DNA of 49,518 nt from Bacteroidales bacterium UBA2295. Lineage in GTDB: Bacteria; Bacteroidota; Bacteroidia; Bacteroidales; Tenuifilaceae. Below, one piece after another: positions 26,477 through 34,236 of the stretch. Location: the NCBI GenBank assembly GCA_002345825.1, contig DDWD01000064.1, positions 1 through 49,518 of the forward strand, in the 5' to 3' direction. Every line of letters starts with the position of its first letter. Positions within the stretch are counted from its first letter, which is position 1. Under the pieces are notes generated by a model, which saw only the letters and a program-made list of their open reading frames with translations, was not told where the DNA came from and searched no databases. The translations under genes were made by a program, and so were the position numbers.

Positions 26477-28480
26477 ATGAAACACCTTTTAATTGTCCTC
26501 CTTGCAATATTTTCATTACAAACCCTCATCGCCCAAGAGTTCGACATACGCGAATTCAAAGCCGAGCCCAGCGATCTGGCCGCAAGGCGAAACCAAATGC
26601 TCACCGTAAACGGTGAACCCTGTGCCCTTATCAAGGTAACCACCAACATCAAAGGTATGCAGTTCGAATCCAACGTTGGCATTGTGGAAGTGGTACATCA
26701 GAACGATGGCTACTGGGTTTACGTTGCACCGCGCGAAAGGCGAGTAAAACTTATGGCCGATGGCTTCATATCATTAGATGTGGTTATGCCCGAACCAGCA
26801 AAATCGTTAACCGTTTACCATTTAATAGTTGCCCCCAAGGGCGTTTATCATACTTCCGATTTGGTAAGGTTAACCTTTCGTATGAACCAGAGCAACGTAT
26901 ACATCCGGTCAGGCGATGGCGCACCTGTGCTATCGGTTGGTAATAATGCAGTATTTAATGTGCCCAAGGGTAAGCAAACGTACCGATTTATGAAGGATGG
27001 CTTTGAAGAGGTTGAGCTTAATGTTGATATTGAGGAAGAGGAGGTGGTTGATGTAAACCTAGTTCCAGGTGAAACCGACACCAAGTTTAACCTCAGTGGC
27101 TGGGTAATTATAACAAGTGAACCTTCAGGCGCAGAGGTCTTTCTCAATGAGCAAAGGGTAGGGGTTACGCCTTACCAAGGTCGTAATATTGCAGGACAAT
27201 ACAACCTAAGGTTAAGATATCAGCTGCACCACGATCATGTAGAGCAGTTTGAACTTGAAGAGGGTGCTACTGTTACGCTTCCTACTGTTAACCTAAAACC
27301 CCGCTTTGGATATTGGCAGGTAACTTCAAGCCCATCTAATGCTGAGGTACTGCTCGATGGGAAACTAGTAGGTACAACACCCCTAGCACGCGGACAAATT
27401 AGCAGCGGTAGTCATAAATTAGCTGTTCGAAAATCTTTGTATTACGACCATTCCGAAAATTTCAACATTAACGATGGTGATGATAAACAATTTGACATCA
27501 CCCTAAAAGAAGCTTTTGGTTCTTTAGAAATTACTTCCGATCCTATTGGGGCAATGGTTTATATTGATGGTCGAGAGGTGGGTACAACTCCATACAAGAA
27601 CCCTCAGCAACCATCGGGTAGATACAACTTAAGGTTAGCCAAGGATTTGTACTCAGAGGTTCGTGATCAAATAACCGTTAGCGATGGAAAAAAAACCGAG
27701 AAGTTTCTTGCGCTCTCCAAAAACTACGGCACGCTAAAGGTAACAGCTCAAGGGTCCGAAATCTTTTTAGATGGCAGAAAGATGGGGAGTAACTCATACA
27801 GTGCAAACCTAAACCCTGGGCAATACACGCTCAGGGCTACAAAAGATAAGCACGAGGATGCAGAAAAGGATGTATTTATTGCCCTCGGACAAACTGAGAG
27901 CGTAACCCTAACACCACGTGCCCGTATGGGAGCAGTTAGCATTGTTAGCAATCCTTTTGATGCCCGTGGCGCTCAAATTTTTATCAATGGCATAAGCCAA
28001 AACAAAACCACGCCTGCTGTTATTCCATTGTTAATAGGCACATACAATGTGAAATTAGCAAAACCCAATTACCTAGAATCTACACAGGAAGTTGTGATTA
28101 GTGAAGGTAAGGAGCACGAGCTAGTTTTTAATATGAAAACCTACAAAGGCAGCCTACAGGAAAAGGCAACAAAATATAAGCGGGCAAAAGCTCTTTATGG
28201 AACGGCAACGTTAGCAGCAGCTGGCACGGGAACGTACTTTTTGCTAACGGCCAATAAGCTGCATGAAGATTATAAAACTGCCACCACCAATGCCACCGAG
28301 ATATATGACAAGATGGAGCGGTACGATTTATACGCCTATATTTCCTATGGCGTAGCAGTGCCATTGGGCGTTTTCACAGTAATTAAGCATATACAGCAAA
28401 GACGAACAGAGCGTAAGGTACTAATTGCAATACTACCCATTAACGATGGGCTAGTTTTTGGGATGTCCTATCGTTTTTAA
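26477..28480 (+). CDS. PEGA-domain repeat protein
   Basis: A 667-residue protein. I start it at 26477 because MKHLLIVLLAIFSLQTLIAQ is a clean signal peptide; the open frame begins at 26393 but the extra 28 residues come from the upstream repeat. After an N-terminal domain of ~190 residues come about five PEGA modules (~200-520), for example VTSSPSNAEVLLDGKLVGTTPL and ITSDPIGAMVYIDGREVGTTPY. The C-terminal ~110 residues hold two hydrophobic segments (ALYGTATLAAAGTGTYFLL and AYISYGVAVPLGVFTVI) and end in MSYRF. PEGA modules are small surface or S-layer-like beta sandwiches. The protein probably sits in the envelope. It ends ~50 bp before the FISUMP lipoprotein start, suggesting an operon. Confidence 0.87.
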   Translation: MKHLLIVLLAIFSLQTLIAQEFDIREFKAEPSDLAARRNQMLTVNGEPCALIKVTTNIKGMQFESNVGIVEVVHQNDGYWVYVAPRERRVKLMADGFISLDVVMPEPAKSLTVYHLIVAPKGVYHTSDLVRLTFRMNQSNVYIRSGDGAPVLSVGNNAVFNVPKGKQTYRFMKDGFEEVELNVDIEEEEVVDVNLVPGETDTKFNLSGWVIITSEPSGAEVFLNEQRVGVTPYQGRNIAGQYNLRLRYQLHHDHVEQFELEEGATVTLPTVNLKPRFGYWQVTSSPSNAEVLLDGKLVGTTPLARGQISSGSHKLAVRKSLYYDHSENFNINDGDDKQFDITLKEAFGSLEITSDPIGAMVYIDGREVGTTPYKNPQQPSGRYNLRLAKDLYSEVRDQITVSDGKKTEKFLALSKNYGTLKVTAQGSEIFLDGRKMGSNSYSANLNPGQYTLRATKDKHEDAEKDVFIALGQTESVTLTPRARMGAVSIVSNPFDARGAQIFINGISQNKTTPAVIPLLIGTYNVKLAKPNYLESTQEVVISEGKEHELVFNMKTYKGSLQEKATKYKRAKALYGTATLAAAGTGTYFLLTANKLHEDYKTATTNATEIYDKMERYDLYAYISYGVAVPLGVFTVIKHIQQRRTERKVLIAILPINDGLVFGMSYRF

Positions 28481-28531
28481 ACTTCTTTGGAAAACTTTGT
28501 TTTATTTGAACACACTGTAAAATATGGTATT

Positions 28532-30076
28532 ATGGAAAGGGTAAAACGCAGTATAGTAACAATTCACATCCTATTAGCAGCAATCCTACTACTTCTCACC
28601 ACCTGCAAAAGGGATGAGCGTGATAACCCGTGGGATAGATTTGCTACCATTGCCCCCAGCGAGTGGGCTCCTAGCAGCCTACAAATTGAGGATAAAAGCA
28701 TAACATCAAAAACTATTATCTGGGAGTACAATGGTGATGATAGAATTGAAGGTTTTGCCATTGACCGCAAGGTAGGGAATGCCAACTGGCAGGTTAGCCA
28801 CCATACCACAGAGAAAGATATCCGCAGTTGGACTGATGAGAATGTTACACCCGATACAACAATTTCCTACACGTACTGTGTTTACGCCATAGCTGGCGAG
28901 AATATCTCATCTGAAATTAGCAATAGTTCCAAACCCATTTTTCCAGCACCCACCAACCTATCAGTTTCAGCAAGTTCTAGCACTTCAGTTACTCTGGTTT
29001 GGCAGTATAACCAATCTGGTCACCAGGGCTTTAAGTTAGACAGAAAAGCAGGTGACAATGATTGGCAGGAATCCTTTGTCACCATTGATAAAACCCAAAC
29101 CACTTATACCGATAATTCTGTTGAATTTAACTCAAGTGACCAATATTTATATAGGGTATATGCCTACTATGAACAATACAACTCTGAAAAAATTGAAGTT
29201 TATATAGGCAAACCAGAGCTTTCCACAGCCTCCATTACCAATATTACAGCCACCAGCGCCACCAGCGGTGGCAATATTACCTCCGATGGCGGCGCAGCCG
29301 TTACAACCCGTGGCGTGGTGTGGAGCACCATTGAGTACCCCACCATTGAAACCAACGAGGGCAGCACCAGTAATGGCACGGGTACAGGTTCTTGGGTGAG
29401 TGAGCTTGTCGAACTCCAACCCGGAACTGTTTATTACATAAGGGCCTACGCCACCAATAGCGTGGGTACGCAGTACGGCAACCGGATTAGTGTTACAACT
29501 GTTGCTGATGTTACCAATCCAACTACAGGAAAAACATGGCTAGATAGAAACCTAGGCGCAAGCCGTGTAGCCCAGAGCAGTACCGATACCGAGGCCTATG
29601 GCGACCTGTACCAGTGGGGCCGTGGCACCGATGGACACCAGATTAGAACCTCTGGCACAACCAGCACCCTAAGCAGCAGCGATAAGCCTGGGCATGGCAA
29701 CTTTATAACCGTTGGTAGCAGCAGCCCCTATGACTGGCGTAGTCCACAGAATAACAACCTATGGCAGGGTGTAAATGGAGTCAACAACCCCTGTCCAGCG
29801 GGCTATAGGCTACCCACCGAGGCCGAGCTAAATGCCGAGCGTGTCAGCTGGGGCAGCAACGATGCAGCTGGGGCCTTTGCCTCTCCGCTAAAATTGCCTT
29901 TGGCGGGCATCCGCTTCTACAGCACTGGTTCGCTCTACGTCGGCTCTAGCGGCAACTATTGGTCAAGTACTTTGGATGGTACTAGCTCGCGGCGCCTTTA
30001 CTTCCACAGCAATGGTGCCCTCGTAAGCAGCGAGGGCCGTGCGAACGGAGATACCGTTCGCTGCATTAAGGACTAG
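28532..30076 (+). CDS. FISUMP-domain lipoprotein with Fn3-like repeats
   Basis: A 514-residue protein. I start at 28532 (MERVKRSIVTIHILL) because it gives a lipoprotein signal with Cys25 (LLTTC, an atypical -1 Thr); the frame is open from 28487. Two Fn3-like domains (~50-135 and ~145-235) precede one repeat of the type found six times in the giant surface protein (~240-335; TSATSGGNITSDGG and VYYIRAYATNSVGTQYGN). The rest (~340-514) is a FISUMP-like domain (GKTWLDRNLGASR, NPCPAGYRLPTEAEL, DTVRCIKD). It is probably surface-exposed and anchored in the outer membrane. The downstream 288 bp to the RES gene hold nothing I recognise. Confidence 0.87.
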   Translation: MERVKRSIVTIHILLAAILLLLTTCKRDERDNPWDRFATIAPSEWAPSSLQIEDKSITSKTIIWEYNGDDRIEGFAIDRKVGNANWQVSHHTTEKDIRSWTDENVTPDTTISYTYCVYAIAGENISSEISNSSKPIFPAPTNLSVSASSSTSVTLVWQYNQSGHQGFKLDRKAGDNDWQESFVTIDKTQTTYTDNSVEFNSSDQYLYRVYAYYEQYNSEKIEVYIGKPELSTASITNITATSATSGGNITSDGGAAVTTRGVVWSTIEYPTIETNEGSTSNGTGTGSWVSELVELQPGTVYYIRAYATNSVGTQYGNRISVTTVADVTNPTTGKTWLDRNLGASRVAQSSTDTEAYGDLYQWGRGTDGHQIRTSGTTSTLSSSDKPGHGNFITVGSSSPYDWRSPQNNNLWQGVNGVNNPCPAGYRLPTEAELNAERVSWGSNDAAGAFASPLKLPLAGIRFYSTGSLYVGSSGNYWSSTLDGTSSRRLYFHSNGALVSSEGRANGDTVRCIKD

Positions 30077-30363
30077 GTTAGTTTTGCAGTTATAAAAAAA
30101 GTACTTTACAAATGAAAATTAAACCAAAATAATCCTAGTATTGGTATGTAGGAAAAGACAAAGCTTAAAACCTTAAACACCATTGGCAGCTAATACATGT
30201 AGTAGAAAAGCACAGAAGAATAGTATTACTGCTGGCTGGCAACATAAGAAGAGAGTTAATGGTTTTTATTATTAATTCTTGCGGTTGTTAACATATAAAC
30301 CTATGGATGTAGTCCTAGATAGGTGTAACTTTAATTATAAAATCAATATATTCTCAAATCCTC

Positions 30364-31578
30364 TTGATGAGTTTTATAGGTGATACCGTTATTCTTAATA
30401 CTAAAGAAATGAATATGGAACGTGAATTTTTCATTTGTCAAAATTGTTTGAAGGATACTCATCTAAAAAAATATTGTAAAAACAAGGGTGGATTGAATGA
30501 TATCTGTATTGTTTGTGAAAAACAAGATAAAGGAATAAAAATAGATAAAGAAAGTAAAAATGAAATTTCAAACTTATTTAAGAGTTGTCTTAGATTCAAC
30601 CATAGAGAAATTGAATATAATCCAAATCTTGATGGCAAAGGGCTTTTTGAATTTTTTTGTAACGAAAATTCATTATTAAATCATCAGTATAAAAATTACA
30701 ACAGTTTTCATTCTTTAATTTCCTCGTTGTTCAAAAATTATAATCAGAATGATGTTAAGATTTTTTACGGAAAATTTATTGATAATAATGAAGAATATGA
30801 TAGTCATTTTGAAGTAACATTAAAGAATGGGTTTTCTGAGATTTGGTATGAATTAAAGAAACGATTAAAAAGAGAAAATTACTATAACATAAAACCAGAT
30901 TTATTACAACCTCTATCAGAAATAATTGAAAAGACTAAAATTAAAATAAGAAAAAACTGTCGTTTTTTTAGAGCAAGAATTGGAAATGATTATATCAATG
31001 AAAGTAAATTTACTTCATTAATAAAAAAACCTGTTCCATTTCAAGGTGTGAATATTTCAGCACCGCCACCATTGTTATCATCCGCAGGAAGATTAAATCG
31101 GGAAGGAGTATCATATTTATATCTTTCATCAAAATCTACCACAGCAATAGCCGAAATAAGACCTAATCCAGGAGACATTGTTTCTGTTGGAGAGTTTAAG
31201 TGCTTAAAAACAATAAGTTTAATAGACTTAAGGAAAGTTAATCTTTTAAAATTTATTTACTCTCAAAAAGAAATTGAATTGTTTTCATTTGCTTTAAGTT
31301 TATCCAAGGAATTTATGAAACCTAGAACTAATAAGAATTCGTTCCATTATCTCATCACACAATTTGTTGCTGAAACATTTAGAGAGCTGAATCAAGATGG
31401 TATAATTTATAATAGTGCTGTTTCGAATGGTTACAACATAACATTATTTAATCCCAGTTTATTTGAATTTGTTCCAGAAAGCAGTAGTTTACATAGAGTT
31501 AATAAAGTATCATTTAAATCAACAGAAATTAAGTTCACAAAAAATGAAATAGGATTTTATGTTGAAAAAGAAATCTGA
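30364..31578 (+). CDS. RES-domain protein with zinc-ribbon-like N terminus
   Basis: A 404-residue protein. Residues ~20-48 hold CQNC...C...CIVC (two CxxC pairs), then a helical segment; this matches my memory of the HEPN/RES N-terminal domain type. Residues ~200-380 are a RES domain: FFRARIG (key Arg), GRLNREGVSYLYLSSKSTTAIAEIRP (Glu and Ser region) and a SNGYNITLFNP tail motif. RES enzymes are NAD+-degrading toxins or phosphorylases. Internal ATGs at 30409 and 30415 just before EREFFICQNC are equally plausible starts. The gene is much A/T-richer than its neighbours, which suggests horizontal origin. No Xre-type antitoxin gene lies beside it. Confidence 0.8.
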   Translation: MMSFIGDTVILNTKEMNMEREFFICQNCLKDTHLKKYCKNKGGLNDICIVCEKQDKGIKIDKESKNEISNLFKSCLRFNHREIEYNPNLDGKGLFEFFCNENSLLNHQYKNYNSFHSLISSLFKNYNQNDVKIFYGKFIDNNEEYDSHFEVTLKNGFSEIWYELKKRLKRENYYNIKPDLLQPLSEIIEKTKIKIRKNCRFFRARIGNDYINESKFTSLIKKPVPFQGVNISAPPPLLSSAGRLNREGVSYLYLSSKSTTAIAEIRPNPGDIVSVGEFKCLKTISLIDLRKVNLLKFIYSQKEIELFSFALSLSKEFMKPRTNKNSFHYLITQFVAETFRELNQDGIIYNSAVSNGYNITLFNPSLFEFVPESSSLHRVNKVSFKSTEIKFTKNEIGFYVEKEI

Positions 31579-31677
31579 AAGTACCACCCACAATAAATAG
31601 GACACTGAGCGCTCTGCAAAACTAAAATCGCAATTTAATAACTAAACAGTTTCTAAATGTTTTAAACTAAATATTAA

Positions 31678-33075
31678 ATGAAGAAAATATTCAATATTAT
31701 AATTTTACTAACGGTTTGCTCCTTTGCATATCCCCAAAACACTATTACCGGCGTTTTCCCTGCCCTAAATAACCAATACATAAAGTTGGTTGGTTTCGAA
31801 GGCTTTAACACTTATACAATCGACAGTGTAAAAGCCAACGATAAAGGCTACTTTGAACTTTCCTTTGATAAAAAAGATTACGGTATGGGCTACCTTGCTG
31901 CCGAGGACAACAAAGCATTTATTGTAATACTAGCACCCAACGAAAACTTAAGGCTCCAAGGCGAAGCTTTGGCGTTTCCACAGACCATAAAAATCATTTC
32001 AGGCGAGCAGAACCTGCTCTTCGAGCAGTTTGCCAGCGAGCACCCCCGCCGTGAGCAAGCCATAAGTGCATGGGACTTTCTTGCAAAAATATATCAAAGC
32101 GATTCGCTCTTTGCCACACACCAAAACCCTAAAAATGCCATTGATATCGAAAAAGAGCGCATTAATAGGGAAGACAAGGCCTTTTTGGCAAACCTAGACC
32201 CCAAAACATACGTAAGCTGGTTTTTGCCTGTGCGCAAGCTGGTAAGTTCTGTTTCAACCATAGCGCAGTATCGTACCCATGAAATCCCAGCAGCCATTGC
32301 TTCCTTCAGAAGTATGGACTATACCGACCCACGCCTATACAAAAGCGGTTTGCTACGCGAAACCATCGAGGCACACGTGTGGCTTATTGAGAACAGCGGT
32401 CGCTCGTTGGATTCGGTGTTTATTGAGCTGAATATTTCCATCGATTATATGATTGAGAACCTTCTACCTGCTGAGAAAAAGTTCAATGAGATAACCGACT
32501 ACCTTTTTAAATTGCTTGAGCAACGCAGCCTGTTTAAATCATCGGAATATTTAGCTTTAAAAGTCCTAAACGAAACAAGCTGCACCATCAACAATGACCT
32601 TGCCTCACAGTTGGAAAGTTACCGCGTTATGAAGATTGGGAACTTCGCTCCCGATTTTACATTTAAAGAGGATGCTATAACTCCCGGTTACCAAACCGAT
32701 AAATCAGCTAAAAAGTTATCCGATTTAACAAGCCAATACACCGTGGTTGTATTTGGTGCCAGTTGGTGTCCAGCTTGCAGCCAGGAACTTTCGGATATTT
32801 CTCTAATGTATAATAAATGGAAAGATTACGGGGTGGAGGTAGTTTTTGTCTCCCTCGATGAGGACAAACAAACTTTCAAACGCTTTGCAGACAAGTTCCC
32901 ATTTATCAGCGTATGCGATTACAAAATGTGGGAAAGCCCAATTGTAAAAAATTATCATGTATTTGCTACACCCACCATGTATTTACTGGATAGCAACAGA
33001 GAAATTTTACTCAAACCTAACTCCGCAAGCCATATGGATTCGTGGGTTGATTGGTTCTTAGTGCAAAAGAACTAG
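31678..33075 (+). CDS. TlpA-like thioredoxin-fold protein with DUF4369-like N terminus
   Basis: A 465-residue exported protein (signal peptide MKKIFNIIILLTVCSFAYPQ). Residues ~22-110 look like the DUF4369 beta domain that often precedes thioredoxin folds in Bacteroidota (ITGVFPALNNQYIKLVGFEG). A helical middle region (~115-315) follows. Residues ~325-465 are an AhpC/TSA-Redoxin/TlpA fold with active site WCPAC (Cys364 and Cys367) and a cis-Pro motif in FATPTMYLLD. It probably reduces or exchanges disulfides in the periplasm, supporting folding of exported proteins or cytochromes. It is a single gene flanked by the AT-rich RES gene and a nested palindrome, so it is likely independently transcribed. 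Confidence 0.9.
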   Translation: MKKIFNIIILLTVCSFAYPQNTITGVFPALNNQYIKLVGFEGFNTYTIDSVKANDKGYFELSFDKKDYGMGYLAAEDNKAFIVILAPNENLRLQGEALAFPQTIKIISGEQNLLFEQFASEHPRREQAISAWDFLAKIYQSDSLFATHQNPKNAIDIEKERINREDKAFLANLDPKTYVSWFLPVRKLVSSVSTIAQYRTHEIPAAIASFRSMDYTDPRLYKSGLLRETIEAHVWLIENSGRSLDSVFIELNISIDYMIENLLPAEKKFNEITDYLFKLLEQRSLFKSSEYLALKVLNETSCTINNDLASQLESYRVMKIGNFAPDFTFKEDAITPGYQTDKSAKKLSDLTSQYTVVVFGASWCPACSQELSDISLMYNKWKDYGVEVVFVSLDEDKQTFKRFADKFPFISVCDYKMWESPIVKNYHVFATPTMYLLDSNREILLKPNSASHMDSWVDWFLVQKN

Positions 33076-33116
33076 CCACACACCGCTATAAATATTAATA
33101 ATCACCACATTATGAG

Positions 33117-33303
33117 TCCACTCCGAAAAGTCCTTGTACCCCTAAATCCCTGTCTGCCGAACAGGCAGGCCCTAAAGGGGACTTTTTAAAATGCTGATTT
33201 TTAGACTTTCCCCTGCCTGCCGCTTGCGCAGCATTCAGGCAGGCTTAAGGGGTCAGGGGTTAAAAAGGGTAAAAATCAGCATTTTGAGACTTTTCGGAGT
33301 GGA
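33117..33303. repeat. Doubly nested inverted repeat element
   Basis: Outer arms 33117-33132 (tccactccgaaaagtc) and 33288-33303 are perfect 16-bp inverted repeats. Inner arms 33188-33203 (aaaatgctgattttta) and 33270-33285 are another perfect 16 bp. Two smaller aggcagg/cctgcct hairpins lie inside, one in each half. Pieces such as ccctaaagggga recall the repeats around the DUF559 gene. No open frame of interest is inside. Confidence 0.85.
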
Positions 33304-33383
33304 ATCATATTATTGAATATTTAATTATTGCTTACTCTCTATCGTAATACTTGTGCTATAGTTTAAACAATTATTCACTTGCT

Positions 33384-33520
33384 ACCGCACGATTACTATC
33401 GTGCGGTCACGAAGTAAGCAATAAAAACGCAATTGCAGCAACGAAAAGTAGAGATGCAAGCCGAAGCAACGCAATTGTAAGTGGAAGCAATGCAATTGCA
33501 GGTCGAAGCAACCTTGCTAC
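33384..33520. repeat. Perfect hairpin followed by 21-bp tandem repeats
   Basis: A 10-bp perfect hairpin (33384-33393 accgcacgat with 33398-33407) has a 4-nt loop. It is followed by 21-bp units beginning gaagcaa at 33463, 33484 and 33505, with a degenerate copy just before; units share gcaattg. A diverged relative of the hairpin (tcgtgtggtaac) lies near 33533. The 690-bp gap 33076-33765 holds only this and the nested element above. Confidence 0.7.
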
Positions 33521-33765
33521 CCACCACTCCTGTCGTGTGGTAACAATATCGTTAGGTAAACGCCGAAAGCCATAATAAGGCGCACGCAAACCCGCACCAT
33601 TGAAAAAGGAACCATACTGCGCCGCAAAAGGGAAGAAAGATTGTAAAATGAAAGGGTTTTCAGATATGGTGAATATTTTTATTATGAAGTATTTGTTGCA
33701 CCCTATGCTATTTATAAACCCTTGAGTTTTTATTCCAAATAAGCTATTTTTGTAAAAAAAGAATT

Positions 33766-33969
33766 ATGGAACAAATTGTAATTGAGGTTAGCAACAAATC
33801 AGTTTTACGGGTTTTAATCGATTTGTTCTCAACGATGCGTGGAGTCAAAATCAAATCAGTTTCAGGAAAAAAAATTGGCACCATCGATAAGTCATTAATG
33901 GAAGTGAGCCAAGGAAAGGTTTTTGATGCACAAAGTGCTAAGGACTTAATCGATAAATGCCTAACGTAA
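33766..33969 (+). CDS. Small antitoxin-like protein (RelB-type partner of a broken toxin)
   Basis: A 67-residue protein: a short N-terminal strand (QIVIEVSNKSVLRVLIDLF), a middle KIKSVSGKK stretch, and a C-terminal tail KVFDAQSAKDLIDKCL. This matches the small antitoxins that I know precede YafQ/RelE-like mRNA interferases in Bacteroidota. Its end overlaps the start (33957) of a toxin-like frame, the normal order and spacing of such modules. The toxin itself is cut to 14 codons, so the antitoxin may be a leftover. Family assignment is by eye. Confidence 0.65.
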   Translation: MEQIVIEVSNKSVLRVLIDLFSTMRGVKIKSVSGKKIGTIDKSLMEVSQGKVFDAQSAKDLIDKCLT

Positions 33970-34001
33970 TGTATAGCATCAAGGCCACAAATCAGTTTTA
34001 A
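33957..34001 (+). pseudogene. Truncated YafQ/RelE-like toxin remnant
   Basis: An ATG inside the antitoxin end opens the frame MPNVMYSIKATNQF and then stops (TAA). The MYSIKATNQF start is typical of YafQ-type toxins, which continue with a basic KKDLK-like helix. Here a T-A tract (ttttaaaaaa) breaks the frame; shifting by one base gives KK and then unrelated residues. From about 34014 the DNA is the nested-palindrome repeat found at 23.0-23.3 kb, so the rest of the toxin appears to be replaced by that element. Confidence 0.65.
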
Positions 34002-34013
34002 AAAACGTCAGCC

Positions 34014-34200
34014 AGACTGGTCACCAAATCCTACCCGAGACAGGCAATCAACCAATCAATCAAAATATTCTTGACGCTGACAGCTTGCCTGCACTTTCCT
34101 TTGGCAGGGAGCTCCGCACGCTGTCAGATCATCCAACCAATCAACCAACCTGTCCGCCAACTGGCGGATCAATCATTCACCCAGTTAGTCCACCCACTAG
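34014..34200. repeat. Nested-palindrome repeat, third copy
   Basis: The core 34073-34132 (gacgctgacagcttgcctgc ... cacgctgtcagatcat) matches 23041-23100 and 23247-23310. It also shares caaaatattcttgacgct with the first copy, cccgagaca with the second, and the tccgccaactggcgga hairpin (near 34152). CAAT-rich spacers surround it. It fills the space between the toxin remnant and the convergent DUF4301 gene. Confidence 0.75.
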
Positions 34201-34236
34201 ATCCTCACATATCCGCACTCGCAACCCGCAACTCGT

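Noticed and set aside
30077..30363. Possible small gene or attachment site before the RES gene
   Set aside because: No frame, tRNA end or direct repeat flanking the RES gene could be found by eye.
33351..33589. Open frames on both strands over the 21-bp repeats
   Set aside because: Coding on both strands arises from the tandem repeats; no start context or family similarity.
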